From NCBI GenBank assembly GCA_027920525.1, contig CP115858.1:2542001-2606000 (forward strand): DNA of 64,000 nt, given 5' to 3'. Below the pieces are notes generated by a model. That model was not told the origin of the DNA. It saw nothing but the letters and a program-made list of their open reading frames with translations, and did no database searches. This document shows positions 37,656-46,190 of this stretch, one piece after another. The first letter of the stretch is position 1; the number at the start of each line of letters is the position of its first letter. Source of the DNA: Chryseobacterium daecheongense (GTDB taxonomy: Bacteria > Bacteroidota > Bacteroidia > Flavobacteriales > Weeksellaceae). A program made the position numbers and the translations under genes.

Positions 37656-37853
37656 ATGCCTTCCTCAGTTGTACATAGTTATGAATATTTTCCGGAAACT
37701 GAAATACTAAGAATTGTATATCAGTCGGGAGCAGTTTATGATTATTTGAAAGTACCCCAGATCATTGTTGATCAATTCAAAGCTTTTACTTCTAAAGGGA
37801 CATTTCTTAATAAGGTTATCAAAAAGAAATTTAAGTATACCAGAATAAAATAA
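37656..37853 (+). CDS. KTSC domain protein
   Basis: A 65-residue protein that is essentially one KTSC domain. Key features are the central YQSGAVYDYLKVP beta segment and KGTFLNKVIKKKFKY at the C terminus, where the family's KGxxFN-like motif lies. KTSC domains are small, often near or fused to RNA- or lysyl-tRNA-related proteins, but this copy is free-standing and its role is unknown. Cytoplasmic. Confidence 0.82.
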   Translation: MPSSVVHSYEYFPETEILRIVYQSGAVYDYLKVPQIIVDQFKAFTSKGTFLNKVIKKKFKYTRIK

Positions 37854-37963
37854 CATTCTGCGTCTTATTTTAACAATAATTTAAGTCGTTATCGGCTATG
37901 AATTAATTTCTTATTCCTAATTTTAGTTTTTCATTCAAAGAATTTACAACTAATCACAAAAAT

Positions 37964-38428
37964 ATGATACTACAACAAGGAACCCCGGCACCGGATTTTG
38001 AGCTCCATGCCACTCCCGACCAGAAACTAAAACGTTCTGATTTTTTAGGAAAGAACCTGATTTTAGTTTTTTATCCTGCAGACTGGAGTCCGGTTTGTGG
38101 TGATCAAGTGAGCCTATATAATGAAATGCTTTCCATTTTTCATAAATATAATGCAGATATCCTGGGTATTTCTGTTGACAGCGCCTGGTGCCATGATGCT
38201 TTCATGGAAAACAGAAAACTACACTTCCCCCTGTTGGCAGACTTCAACCCCAAGGGAGAAGTTTCAAAAGCTTACGGCGTCTATAATGAAGATAACGGAA
38301 CTTCACAAAGAGCACTATTTGTTATTGATCCTGAAGGAATCATCCAGTGGAGCTACTTATCACCCGATGGAATTAATCCGGGAGCTGACGGAATCATTGA
38401 TGCTTTAGAAAATTTAAAACAAAAATAA
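37964..38428 (+). CDS. Peroxiredoxin (AhpC/TSA type)
   Basis: A 154-residue cytoplasmic thiol peroxidase. The fold markers are GTPAPDFEL near the start, VFYPADWSPVCGDQ with the peroxidatic Cys45, and ISVDSAWCHDAF with a second cysteine at 76. The usual PxxxTxxC motif is modified to WSPVC, seen in some AhpE-like members. It reduces peroxides with electrons from thioredoxin or a similar donor. The DsbA-like gene begins 5 bases downstream, so the two form an operon. Confidence 0.9.
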   Translation: MILQQGTPAPDFELHATPDQKLKRSDFLGKNLILVFYPADWSPVCGDQVSLYNEMLSIFHKYNADILGISVDSAWCHDAFMENRKLHFPLLADFNPKGEVSKAYGVYNEDNGTSQRALFVIDPEGIIQWSYLSPDGINPGADGIIDALENLKQK

Positions 38429-38433
38429 TATTT

Positions 38434-38952
38434 ATGTCTACTTTAAGAATTCCCATTGGTCCTAACGACCACGTTCAGGGAAATCCAGATACCGCGAAAA
38501 TAGTTTTAGTAGAATATGGTGACTATCAATGTCCGTATTGTGGACACGCTTTTCCTTTAATAAGAAGATTTGTTCAGGAAAACAGTGATGATGTAGCATT
38601 TGTATTCAGGAACTTTCCTTTGACTGATGCCCATGAATATGCCATGGCAGCCGCAACAGTTGCCGAGGCAGCAGGAAAACAAGGAAAATTCTGGGAAATG
38701 CACGACCTCATCTATGATAATCAAAATATATTGAACGAAGCACTACTCAAAGAGTGTGTAAAAGTTCTGAAACTGGATGTGAATAAAATCGAAAATGAGA
38801 TTAACACCGAAGAACTTCAGGCAAAGATTGAGGCTGACTTTGAAGGCGGTGTACGCAGTGGAGTAAACGGCACTCCATCTTTTTTCGTCAATGGACAAAA
38901 ATGGGAAGATTATGACGGAACGTATGATTCATTCATTGACCTAATTTCTTAG
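38434..38952 (+). CDS. DsbA-family thiol oxidoreductase without signal peptide
   Basis: A 172-residue thioredoxin-fold protein with the active site C33-P-Y-C36 in YGDYQCPYCGHAF and the cis-proline loop GTPSFFVNG near residue 145. A helical insertion lies between them, as in DsbA-like Thioredoxin_4 proteins. No signal peptide or anchor is visible, so it is probably cytoplasmic, which is unusual for a disulfide-forming enzyme; a reductase or peroxiredoxin-recycling role fits the operon with the peroxiredoxin. The next plus-strand gene is the cysteine-rich leader peptide at 39162. Confidence 0.88.
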   Translation: MSTLRIPIGPNDHVQGNPDTAKIVLVEYGDYQCPYCGHAFPLIRRFVQENSDDVAFVFRNFPLTDAHEYAMAAATVAEAAGKQGKFWEMHDLIYDNQNILNEALLKECVKVLKLDVNKIENEINTEELQAKIEADFEGGVRSGVNGTPSFFVNGQKWEDYDGTYDSFIDLIS

Positions 38953-39102
38953 TTTAACGATACTATTTCCGAATAGATTTTGGATAAAAGCCATATTGAG
39001 GAATATCATACATTTTCTTCACTGAAATGATCGCATAGAACAATTGAATTTTAAATTATTATTTTCCTTAGTAACTCTCTTTTTTTAAGAAATTCATTCA
39101 AA

Positions 39103-39126
39103 TTGTGAAAAAAAAATTTACATTTG
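39103..39126 (+). promoter_or_regulatory. Promoter of the leader peptide gene
   Basis: TACATTTG at 39119-39126 matches the -7 element. A TTG at 39103-39105 could be the -33 element, though the 13-base gap is short. The predicted leader is about 30 bases. Confidence 0.5.
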
Positions 39127-39161
39127 ATACGTTGTACAAAACCTAAAACAATTAACTTATT

Positions 39162-39338
39162 ATGAAAAATTCAAAAAAAATTTCAAGAGAAAGCTTGAAA
39201 ACAATTAAGGGAGGATTTAAAATGTGTAATGCTGAGTTACCTAATTTCGGCTGTGGTGATGCAGAGTTTTTCTGCTGTGGACCTGGCGGTTGCAGAAGAA
39301 TAGCAGATCTTCCACCAGGATCTTGTATTGCACAGTAA
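39162..39338 (+). CDS. Double-glycine-leader, cysteine-rich bacteriocin-like peptide
   Basis: A 58-residue peptide encoded by a short gene with its own promoter and a strong terminator. Residues 1-18 form a leader (MKNSKKISRESLKTIKGG) ending in Gly-Gly, the cleavage signal used by C39-type peptidase/ABC exporters. Its KKISRESLKTIKGG form is like the leaders of many Chryseobacterium bacteriocin-like peptides. The predicted 40-residue core is rich in glycine and proline and has six cysteines (22, 31, 38, 39, 44, 55), enough for three disulfides or for thiol-based modification. No exporter, peptidase or modifying enzyme lies in the window, so processing must be in trans. Target and activity are unknown. 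Call as a gene is well supported; bacteriocin activity is inference. Confidence 0.78.
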   Translation: MKNSKKISRESLKTIKGGFKMCNAELPNFGCGDAEFFCCGPGGCRRIADLPPGSCIAQ

Positions 39339-39380
39339 TTTTTCCTTTTATTCAAAAATTATTTTATTTGTTAAATTACA

Positions 39381-39420
39381 AATACGGCTGGCTCAATATT
39401 GAGCCAGCCGTATTTTTTTT
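39381..39420. terminator. Two-way terminator between leader peptide gene and guaB
   Basis: A perfect 34-base palindrome (39381-39397 with 39398-39414) with T runs, among the strongest hairpins in the window. It serves two converging genes. Confidence 0.94.
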
Positions 39421-39441
39421 ATATTAATCTTATTACTACAA

Positions 39442-40902
39442 TTATAAGGAATAATTAGGAGCTTCCTGTGTGATAATCACATCGTGAGGATGAGATTCTT
39501 TCAATCCACTTCCTGTGATCATGACCATTTTTGTATCTTTCTGTAAAGCCTCAATATCTTTTGCTCCACAGTAACCCATTCCTGCTCTAAGTCCACCGGT
39601 TAATTGGAAAATCACATCTTCCAGTTTTCCTTTATGGGGAACCCTACCTTCAATTCCTTCAGGAACGAATTTTTTAGCCTCACTCTGGAAATATCTTTCT
39701 TTTCCTCCTCGTTTCATTGCTGAAAGACTTCCCATTCCCTGGTAAGACTTGAACTTTCTACCCTGGAAAATAATTTCTTCTCCCGGAGCTTCATCAGTTC
39801 CTGCTAAAAGAGATCCAAGCATTACCGCTCCTGCCCCACTCGCAATAGCTTTTACAATATCCCCAGAAAGTTTAATTCCACCGTCAGCAATTACTGCTAC
39901 ATTTTTAGATTTAGCATAATCGTAGACATTATATATCGCAGATAATTGAGGAACCCCAACTCCTGCTACTACTCTGGTTGTACAGATTGAACCCGGGCCA
40001 ACACCTACTTTAAGAACATTTGCTCCTGCTTTGATCAAATCTTTTGCAGCTTCAGCAGTTACAATATTTCCTCCCACGATATCCAGATCCGGATATGCTT
40101 TTCTGATCTCAGAAATCTTATCTAAAACTCCTTTGGAGTGTCCATGAGCCGAATCAATCGCTACAATATCAACACCTGCCTTTACGAGCGCTGCAATCCT
40201 GTCCATGGTATCTTCTCCTACTCCTACTCCGGCACCTACAATAAGGCGGCCATTCTGATCTTTATTCGCATTAGGATACTCCAATTGATTGTCGATATCT
40301 TTAATCGTAATCAATCCTACCAATTTATTGTCTTTGTCTACAATAGGAAGTTTTTCAACACGGTTCTTAAGAAGGATTTCTTTAGCCTTTTCAAGATTGG
40401 TGTTTTTATCGGAAGTGATCAGGTTTTCTTTCGTCATGATCTCCTCAACTTTCATATCAAGATTTTCCTGATACTTAACATCTCTGTTTGTGATGATCCC
40501 AATAAGAACATTATTTGGATCTACAACCGGTAAACCAGAAATTTTATATTTGGACATCATTTCTTTAGCCTGAGCTAAAGTATGATCTTTTGAAAGGGTA
40601 ACTGGATCAGAGATCATTCCATTTTCAGAACGTTTCACACGGTTTACCTGTGCCGCCTGTTCTGCGATCGTCATATTTTTGTGAATGAAACCAAGTCCAC
40701 CAACTCTTGCTAATGCAATAGCCAGATCACCTTCAGTAACTGTGTCCATCGCAGCAGATACTATCGGAACATTCAGGGTAATTTTATCGGTAAGTCTTGA
40801 TTTTAATGATACCTGGTTAGGTAAAACTTCTGAATAAGAAGGGACTAGAAGAACGTCATCGAAAGTGATGGCTGTCTCTACAATTTTGTTATGAATAGAC
40901 AT
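39442..40902 (-). CDS. guaB: IMP dehydrogenase
   Basis: A 486-residue cytoplasmic enzyme that oxidises IMP to XMP with NAD, the committed step of GMP synthesis. Two CBS domains lie at about residues 95-215. The catalytic loop GPGSICTTR contains the active-site cysteine near residue 304. The flap region holds [15 protein letters not shown], and the C terminus has [12 protein letters not shown]. Length and start fit the family. Its promoter is nine bases from the ATG region, so the leader is very short. Confidence 0.97.
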   Translation of the reverse strand: MSIHNKIVETAITFDDVLLVPSYSEVLPNQVSLKSRLTDKITLNVPIVSAAMDTVTEGDLAIALARVGGLGFIHKNMTIAEQAAQVNRVKRSENGMISDPVTLSKDHTLAQAKEMMSKYKISGLPVVDPNNVLIGIITNRDVKYQENLDMKVEEIMTKENLITSDKNTNLEKAKEILLKNRVEKLPIVDKDNKLVGLITIKDIDNQLEYPNANKDQNGRLIVGAGVGVGEDTMDRIAALVKAGVDIVAIDSAHGHSKGVLDKISEIRKAYPDLDIVGGNIVTAEAAKDLIKAGANVLKVGVGPGSICTTRVVAGVGVPQLSAIYNVYDYAKSKNVAVIADGGIKLSGDIVKAIASGAGAVMLGSLLAGTDEAPGEEIIFQGRKFKSYQGMGSLSAMKRGGKERYFQSEAKKFVPEGIEGRVPHKGKLEDVIFQLTGGLRAGMGYCGAKDIEALQKDTKMVMITGSGLKESHPHDVIITQEAPNYSL

Positions 40903-40916
40903 CTTTACTTTCTTTG

Positions 40917-40924
40917 CAAAATTA
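40917..40924 (-). promoter_or_regulatory. Promoter of guaB
   Basis: On the minus strand this reads TAATTTTG, a -7 match ending 14 bases before the guaB ATG. Confidence 0.6.
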
Positions 40925-40998
40925 GGCTATTTTAGTGAGATATGAAAATCCTTTTTAATAGTTTAAATAAAAATTAATAATCAATAAGTTAAATCAAA

Positions 40999-41025
40999 AA
41001 ACCGCCCTTATATAAAAAGCGGTTT
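40999..41025 (-). terminator. Terminator of the sigma-factor operon
   Basis: Arms AAACCGC/GCGGTTT (40999-41005 and 41019-41025) with a T run on the minus strand, downstream of the last gene of the operon that begins at 44814. Confidence 0.8.
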
Positions 41026-41069
41026 GTACAAAATAAAATGAGTTATATGAACTAAATATAATATATTTT

Positions 41070-41777
41070 TTATTTAGCCGTGAGCTGTCCCTTTTCGTCG
41101 ACACTCTCTATATGCGTCTGGTTGTTTTTATCTACATAGATCTTAAGACGTATGCGTCCTTTATCATCCCGTATAAAAAGTCCTACATCGCCATTCGCTG
41201 TTTTTCCGGCGAAAAAACGCTCACTCCCCAATTTTCCTTCTTCTTTCAATTTGGCAAAAGCTTTCTTCAGCGCTATTGGGTCATTAAGCTTTTGTAAAGA
41301 ATCATCAAACCTTATTACTTTTTCGAGCGGGAAATCATCCGGTCTGTCCCAAAGTTTGAGTCCGTATGATCTTTTTTTATCCGCCCCAATACCTTCACTA
41401 TATTGAAGTTGCATGATCTGATCCGTTTTCCTCTGGTCTACAGAGTATACCATTCCTGAACCTTTTTCATCGGCATCATATACCAATCCTCCACATTCAT
41501 CACCTAAAGAATTAAAGAAAATCAGTCCGGCTTCCCTTTCTCTTGCTTTAAGAGGTTTGTTATTCAGTAATCCTGGATGCTGTCGTTTTTTATTACTGAT
41601 TACCATTTTGAGTGTTCCGTCTTTTTCGACAATATTAATTCTTTCAACATCAATTTCCTCAAACCTCTGATGGTCATTACTGCTTTTAAAAACCAGTAAA
41701 AACAACAAAACAAAAGCTACTGTAAGCGATGCTGCATATATCTTCAGCATGCGCACTTCTCTGATTAATTTTTCCAT
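41070..41777 (-). CDS. Membrane-anchored protein, last gene of the sigma operon
   Basis: A 235-residue protein with one N-terminal membrane helix (about residues 12-32) and a soluble domain that should face the periplasm. The domain is beta-rich with short repeated turns (ERINIVEKDGTLKMVISN, GLFIRDDKGRIRLKIYVD). Those two stretches resemble each other, so it may be an internal duplication. No family recognised. It begins 26 bases after the DUF4252 lipoprotein gene ends and lies before the operon terminator. Confidence 0.65.
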   Translation of the reverse strand: MEKLIREVRMLKIYAASLTVAFVLLFLLVFKSSNDHQRFEEIDVERINIVEKDGTLKMVISNKKRQHPGLLNNKPLKAREREAGLIFFNSLGDECGGLVYDADEKGSGMVYSVDQRKTDQIMQLQYSEGIGADKKRSYGLKLWDRPDDFPLEKVIRFDDSLQKLNDPIALKKAFAKLKEEGKLGSERFFAGKTANGDVGLFIRDDKGRIRLKIYVDKNNQTHIESVDEKGQLTAK

Positions 41778-41803
41778 GTAAATAATTTATTGTTAAAAAT
41801 AAA

Positions 41804-42310
41804 TTATTTATCTGAAGCTGAATTAATGAATTTTGAAATATCATCCGGAGTAAAATTCCCCTTTACATCCACGAATACCAATTCTCTATCTGAATTTACC
41901 GTGATCAGCATATTTTTTATGGTTTCCCCGGATTGCTTTACACGAACATTTACATTATCTCCATTATGTTTTATGGTCGCCCAGTCTTCATAATTGTTAT
42001 TATTAAGATATCTTGCATAATCTGCTAACATCTCCTGATCTCCGTTTTCTACCGTCAATACTTTTATTTTTGATATTTTCTTTACCAACTGAGCGGTAGC
42101 CTCACCATCCTCTTCTTCTTTTAATGCTTTTCTGATAAAAGGTTTTGCCAGGAACATGGGTACATTGACGCTTTCAAACTTTGCTCCTTTAAAATCATAG
42201 CCTGAGTCCGAAAAGAATTCCATATTAGGTTTGTGTGATACTACACAAGACTGAAGCAAAAATACCGTGCAAGCTGCAAGCAAAATGGTTCGTAAGTTTT
42301 TCATGGTCAT
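41804..42310 (-). CDS. DUF4252 lipoprotein
   Basis: A 168-residue lipoprotein with lipobox LLQSC (Cys22; starting from MTMKN). The rest is a DUF4252 domain: FLAKPFIRKAL, ISKIKVLTVENGD and a C-terminal VKGNFTPDDISKFI. The family is found in Bacteroidota beside ECF sigma factors; its role is unknown. It begins 5 bases after the DUF4252-GIN fusion gene ends. Confidence 0.85.
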   Translation of the reverse strand: MTMKNLRTILLAACTVFLLQSCVVSHKPNMEFFSDSGYDFKGAKFESVNVPMFLAKPFIRKALKEEEDGEATAQLVKKISKIKVLTVENGDQEMLADYARYLNNNNYEDWATIKHNGDNVNVRVKQSGETIKNMLITVNSDRELVFVDVKGNFTPDDISKFINSASDK

Positions 42311-42315
42311 CAGGT

Positions 42316-43599
42316 TTAGTTTATGGATCTCAGACTTCCACCGGAAACCTTACTGATATTGGAGTCAATTCTCGGATTTCCTTTATATTTAATGGATCCT
42401 CCGGAAGATGCTTTAGCCTTAAGCTTATCCGTTACATTGATGGTAAGACTGGATCCGGATGTAGATTCCACTTCCAATTCACTTAATCTTAAGTTTTCTG
42501 CTTTACAAGATGCACCACTGCTTATATCAATAACTCCGGAAGTTGCCTGCCCTTCAAGTATGGTATCTGACCCACTTGAAGCTTTAACAACGACGGACGA
42601 AGTATTAAGACTTACTTTTATACTGGCTCCTGAAGTAGAACTCACGTCTGTGGTACCAGAAACATTAAATTTTCCTTTGATTGTAGATCCTGATGAAGCA
42701 TCAATATCCATACGGTTCTCCTTTACCGGATTTACTGCTGTAAAGTTTGCTCCGGAAGATGCTTTCACACTACTCATTCTTGGAGAAGAAACATTTACAC
42801 TTAAGTTTTTAAATCTGACATTTCGTTCGCCCTTATTGTCAACATAAACTTTTAAAATACCATTCTCTACTTTGGTGATTACATATTGAAGCTTATCCGC
42901 ATCTGCAATAACCTTTACACTTGTCGGGCTTTCCTGCTTATAAACGAGATTTACTCCCGTGCTCACCTGAATTCCTGAGAACTCACCCACATTTCTTGCT
43001 TCACCATTCAGGTATGAAGTACTACTCTCTGAAGTAAAGCTGCTTCGTGTAGTATTGGTACTCGAGCTTACTTTTGTTTCACTGGATTTTATAATCTTAC
43101 TGAGATCATCCATTGATAGTTTCCCATCCAGCATTACTAAAACATTCCCGCCATCACCACTATCAATACTCAACAGGACATCATCCAATATTCCTTCTTT
43201 TGCTCCTGAAGATAGAAATTTTATTTTGTTTTCCTTACTATTCACGCTCATTACTTCGCTATAGTTCAGGTTATTTAAATAGGTAGAAATATCTTTATTG
43301 ATCTGGGAGATATTACTTTGTATTTTTTTACCTCCCGGAGAGTTTACGTTTTCAGGGCTCTCTGTAATCAGAATCTTTAATCCATTAATCTTTGTCAATA
43401 ATGGTTTGATCTGATCCAGCTGAGAATCATCGATATTCAGGCTGCTAAGCATCCCAAACATGGGTTTTGCAATTTTAATAGAAGTTACACCTTCTACCTG
43501 CTGGTATTTTTCAAAAAGTTTATCGAATTTGTCATCCTGCCCATATACTGTAAAGAAGTGGGAGAAGGCAAGTGCGAATATTATCAATATTTTTTTCAT
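42316..43599 (-). CDS. DUF4252 and GIN (DUF2807) fusion, secreted
   Basis: A 427-residue protein with a signal peptide ending YGQ. Residues 22-165 are a DUF4252 domain (FEKYQQVEGVTSIKIAKP, KLSMDDLSKIIKS), related to the lipoprotein encoded next. A serine/threonine linker of about 25 residues follows. From about 200 to the end there is a GIN/DUF2807 beta-helix-like domain (GEFSGIQVSTGVNLVYKQ and many SSGS repeats). Probably exported to the periplasm or surface. The fusion joins two domains often found as separate genes in sigma-factor loci. Confidence 0.85.
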   Translation of the reverse strand: MKKILIIFALAFSHFFTVYGQDDKFDKLFEKYQQVEGVTSIKIAKPMFGMLSSLNIDDSQLDQIKPLLTKINGLKILITESPENVNSPGGKKIQSNISQINKDISTYLNNLNYSEVMSVNSKENKIKFLSSGAKEGILDDVLLSIDSGDGGNVLVMLDGKLSMDDLSKIIKSSETKVSSSTNTTRSSFTSESSTSYLNGEARNVGEFSGIQVSTGVNLVYKQESPTSVKVIADADKLQYVITKVENGILKVYVDNKGERNVRFKNLSVNVSSPRMSSVKASSGANFTAVNPVKENRMDIDASSGSTIKGKFNVSGTTDVSSTSGASIKVSLNTSSVVVKASSGSDTILEGQATSGVIDISSGASCKAENLRLSELEVESTSGSSLTINVTDKLKAKASSGGSIKYKGNPRIDSNISKVSGGSLRSIN

Positions 43600-43661
43600 G
43601 AGTCAATTTTTAATTTTAAGCTGATAATTAATACCTGATCAGGGAGTAGTCTCTTTTTTTG

Positions 43662-44330
43662 TTAATAGTTATCATCCATTACTTTTGGCTGTACTAACTT
43701 TTCGCTAACATTATTTGCAAATATTTGAAATGAATATTTAGTCACATTAATAGCCTCTTCAACATTATCGATCCTTTTTCCGTTTACAATAACATAATTG
43801 TTATTGTAGCCTGTAGAATCTTTCGAAGCAACATTCAATTTTCTATAAGAAGAATTATCTGTAAATTTTGGTCTTACTTCTTTTTTCAGTCTTCCTCTTT
43901 TAGGAAGAATCTCATCCAGAACATCTTTTTCCGCAACTGTGTTTCTCTGAAAGACAGAATCACTTTTTATTGCTGCAATACTGTCTGCACTGTTTACAGC
44001 GACCTGTCGTTCTGGTTCATGATTTTCTTCAATGAAATCCTGCTTTTGTTGCTTGATCTGGTTTTCTACCAATTTTGACTGGTCTGCTACCGGAACATTT
44101 TGGTAGTAATTGAAGATCAATCCTGCACTTACAAGCAATACTACACTTGCAGCCATCCAGAACCATTTGGGGAAAGAAGTTTTTTTCTTTTCCAGAGGAA
44201 TGATCTTATGATCATCATTATCTATACCTTCTGCTTTTTGAAGAAAATCTTCAAAATCCCAATTCATCTTTTCTTCCTTCATACCACGGAAGATTTCGTC
44301 GTACTTATCTTGAAATTGATCGTTGTTCAT
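43662..44330 (-). CDS. Single-pass membrane regulator, probable anti-sigma factor
   Basis: A 222-residue protein. An acidic cytoplasmic N-terminal region (about residues 1-52) precedes one membrane helix (WFWMAASVVLLVSAGLIF, about 56-73). A charged, lysine-rich extracytoplasmic tail follows. Size, topology and position directly after an ECF sigma gene fit an anti-sigma factor, but no zinc-binding or FecR-type motif is visible, so this role is inferred. Its start lies 26 bases inside the sigma gene, which suggests translational coupling. Confidence 0.75.
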   Translation of the reverse strand: MNNDQFQDKYDEIFRGMKEEKMNWDFEDFLQKAEGIDNDDHKIIPLEKKKTSFPKWFWMAASVVLLVSAGLIFNYYQNVPVADQSKLVENQIKQQKQDFIEENHEPERQVAVNSADSIAAIKSDSVFQRNTVAEKDVLDEILPKRGRLKKEVRPKFTDNSSYRKLNVASKDSTGYNNNYVIVNGKRIDNVEEAINVTKYSFQIFANNVSEKLVQPKVMDDNY

Positions 44331-44814
44331 AATTCATCAGTTGTGAGATTTGTTCTTTTACTTTTTGTCTTGCACGCATAAGATTGACTCTTACTGCATT
44401 TTCCTCCATTTCCAGCATCTCTGAAATTTCAGATACTTCATATTCCTCTACATCTTTCAAATGGATAACCATCTTTTGTTTTTCAGGAAGTTCATTAATA
44501 AATCCTATAATATGTTCTTTAAGGTTATTAATATCCATACTGTAAAGTTCCGACCGATGAATCTGCATATCTGCAAAACCAGCCTTCACATCATGATGCT
44601 TCAATCTGTTAAGGCATTCATTCCGAACGGATTTTAATGCATAGGATTTTAAATTTCCGAATTGCTCCAGTTCTTCTCTTTTCTGCCAAAACTTTACCAT
44701 AAGATCCTGCACCACATCTTCTGCTTCATCACTGCTCATGACAAACCTCTTCGCAAAACGATACATCTCGTTTTTGAGAATAAACACCGTATTCTTAAAG
44801 GTCTCTTGGGTCAT
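44305..44814 (-). CDS. ECF RNA polymerase sigma factor
   Basis: A 169-residue sigma-70 family protein. Region 2 is visible as FAKRFVMSSDEAEDVVQDLMVKFW, and region 4 as LPEKQKMVIHLKDVEEYEVSEISEMLEMEENAVRVNLMRARQKVK in pieces (VSEISEMLEM, VRVNLMRARQK). I chose the ATG at 44812-44814; a TTG ten codons upstream is less likely. It is first in a five-gene operon with a membrane regulator and three exported proteins, and its end overlaps the regulator gene. Target promoters are unknown. Confidence 0.93.
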   Translation of the reverse strand: MTQETFKNTVFILKNEMYRFAKRFVMSSDEAEDVVQDLMVKFWQKREELEQFGNLKSYALKSVRNECLNRLKHHDVKAGFADMQIHRSELYSMDINNLKEHIIGFINELPEKQKMVIHLKDVEEYEVSEISEMLEMEENAVRVNLMRARQKVKEQISQLMNYEQRSISR

Positions 44815-44871
44815 AAGTTTTGTTTCTATGAGTAAGACAATCAAAAATTAAATTCTATTACATCACAAAAT

Positions 44872-44902
44872 AAAAAAACTTCAAAAAAAATGAAGTTTTT
44901 TT
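44872..44902 (-). terminator. Terminator of the GlmU-like gene
   Basis: Twelve-bp arms (44872-44883 and 44891-44902, core ACTTCA/TGAAGT) with T runs, ten bases past the stop codon of the minus-strand gene. Confidence 0.85.
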
Positions 44903-44912
44903 ATAATCAGGG

Positions 44913-46073
44913 TTAATAGCTGTCAAAAATATATTTTAAAATCCTCTTATCTTCGTCTGTGAGAGTCACTTTTCTTCTGGCCATTGCTCTTTCTGCCACT
45001 TCGTAAGCTTTATCCAATTTAAATCGTTCATCTCCCTTAAATCCACCCCAGGAAAAATTCTCTATGAGATTAGGAGGAAAACCTTCTTTAAAAATATTGG
45101 AAGCAACACCAATTACAGTTCCTGTATTCAGCTGGGTATTGATTGCTGTCTTGGAATGATCTCCCATGATCAGCCCGGCAAACTGTAATCCTGTATCTTC
45201 AAATGCCTTCGTCCTGTAGCTCCAGAATTTTACTGTTCCGTAGTTATTTTTCATATTTGACGAATTGGTATCCGCTCCAAAATTACACCACTCCCCGATT
45301 ACCGAATTTCCGACAAATCCTTCATGACCTTTACTGGAATACCCGAATACAATAATATTATTAACCTCTCCTCCTATTTTACACTGAGGTCCAATGGTGG
45401 TTGCTCCATAAATTTTTGCCCCCAGATTAAATTTAGAATCATCACAAAGGACAATAGGACCACGAAGATGGCAGCCTTCCATTATTTCCGTATTCTTTCC
45501 GATATAAATCTTTCCGGTTTTTGTATTGAGTGTTGAGAATTCTATCTGTGCCCCTTCTTCAATAAATAAATCTTTTTTCTCTCCTAAGAATCCATTGGTG
45601 GAGGAAAGTTCCTGAGAGGTTCTTCCTTTGGTAAGGAGATCAAAGTCAAAATCAATCGCCTTATGATTATAGGTAAACAGGTCTTTAGGTTTTTTAAAGA
45701 AAACAAGTTCTTCTTTGATATCAGTCATTTTTTCAATCTGATTCAGGGAAAACCCCTTCATATTGATTTTTGCCGCAATCAATTCGTCTTCGTATACTAA
45801 AGCTTCACCTTGCTTAAGGTCTTTTATTTGTTGCAGGACCTGCTCAGTAGGTAGAAAATTAGTAACGAGAAAAAGACTTTCTTTTTCTTCCGGGTTTTTA
45901 AATTTTTCCTGAAGGTAATTTTCTGTGAAATAGGAAATTTCAGAGTTTTCCAATAATTTCTGCCATCTCTCTGAAAATGTCAGGATTCCGCAACGCATTT
46001 CTGCAATGGGGCGGGTAAAAGTAAGGGGAAGAAAGTCTTCCCAATATTGTGCATCTGAAAATACTAATTGCAT
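44913..46073 (-). CDS. GlmU-like sugar nucleotidyltransferase
   Basis: A 386-residue protein of the Bacteroidota GlmU-like family. The N-terminal part is a shortened nucleotidyltransferase-like domain (LPLTFTRPIAEMRCGILTF). The C-terminal half is a left-handed beta-helix of hexapeptide repeats (YIGKNTEIMEGCHLRGP, IGEWCNFGADTNSSNMKNNYG), as in sugar-phosphate acetyltransferases. Probably makes or modifies UDP-N-acetylglucosamine for the envelope. The pyrophosphorylase signature GXGTRM of true GlmU is not seen, so both activities should not be assumed. Its leader of about 110 bases contains a heptamer repeat. Confidence 0.85.
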   Translation of the reverse strand: MQLVFSDAQYWEDFLPLTFTRPIAEMRCGILTFSERWQKLLENSEISYFTENYLQEKFKNPEEKESLFLVTNFLPTEQVLQQIKDLKQGEALVYEDELIAAKINMKGFSLNQIEKMTDIKEELVFFKKPKDLFTYNHKAIDFDFDLLTKGRTSQELSSTNGFLGEKKDLFIEEGAQIEFSTLNTKTGKIYIGKNTEIMEGCHLRGPIVLCDDSKFNLGAKIYGATTIGPQCKIGGEVNNIIVFGYSSKGHEGFVGNSVIGEWCNFGADTNSSNMKNNYGTVKFWSYRTKAFEDTGLQFAGLIMGDHSKTAINTQLNTGTVIGVASNIFKEGFPPNLIENFSWGGFKGDERFKLDKAYEVAERAMARRKVTLTDEDKRILKYIFDSY

Positions 46074-46082
46074 TTTTAAGAA

Positions 46083-46103
46083 GTTAGAGGTTAGAAGTTA
46101 GAA
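46083..46103. repeat. Heptamer tandem repeat GTTAGAR x3
   Basis: GTTAGAG, GTTAGAA and GTTAGAA stand directly side by side in the leader of the GlmU-like gene. Similar GTTAGAAG words are common intergenic filler in this group. Confidence 0.75.
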
Positions 46104-46182
46104 ATCAAAGGCTTGAAACTGGAAGTAATACCGTACTTGTGGTGTTGTTTTCCGGATATGAGCTCCTTATTTCTACTCAGAA

Positions 46183-46190
46183 CAAAAATA
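46183..46190 (-). promoter_or_regulatory. Promoter of the GlmU-like gene
   Basis: On the minus strand this reads TATTTTTG, a -7 match, 110 bases before the ATG. Confidence 0.5.

Noticed and set aside
39152..39355. A 67-codon frame on the minus strand over the leader peptide gene
   Set aside because: The plus-strand frame has a promoter, a recognisable leader and a cysteine-rich core; the minus frame has none of these and is its shadow.
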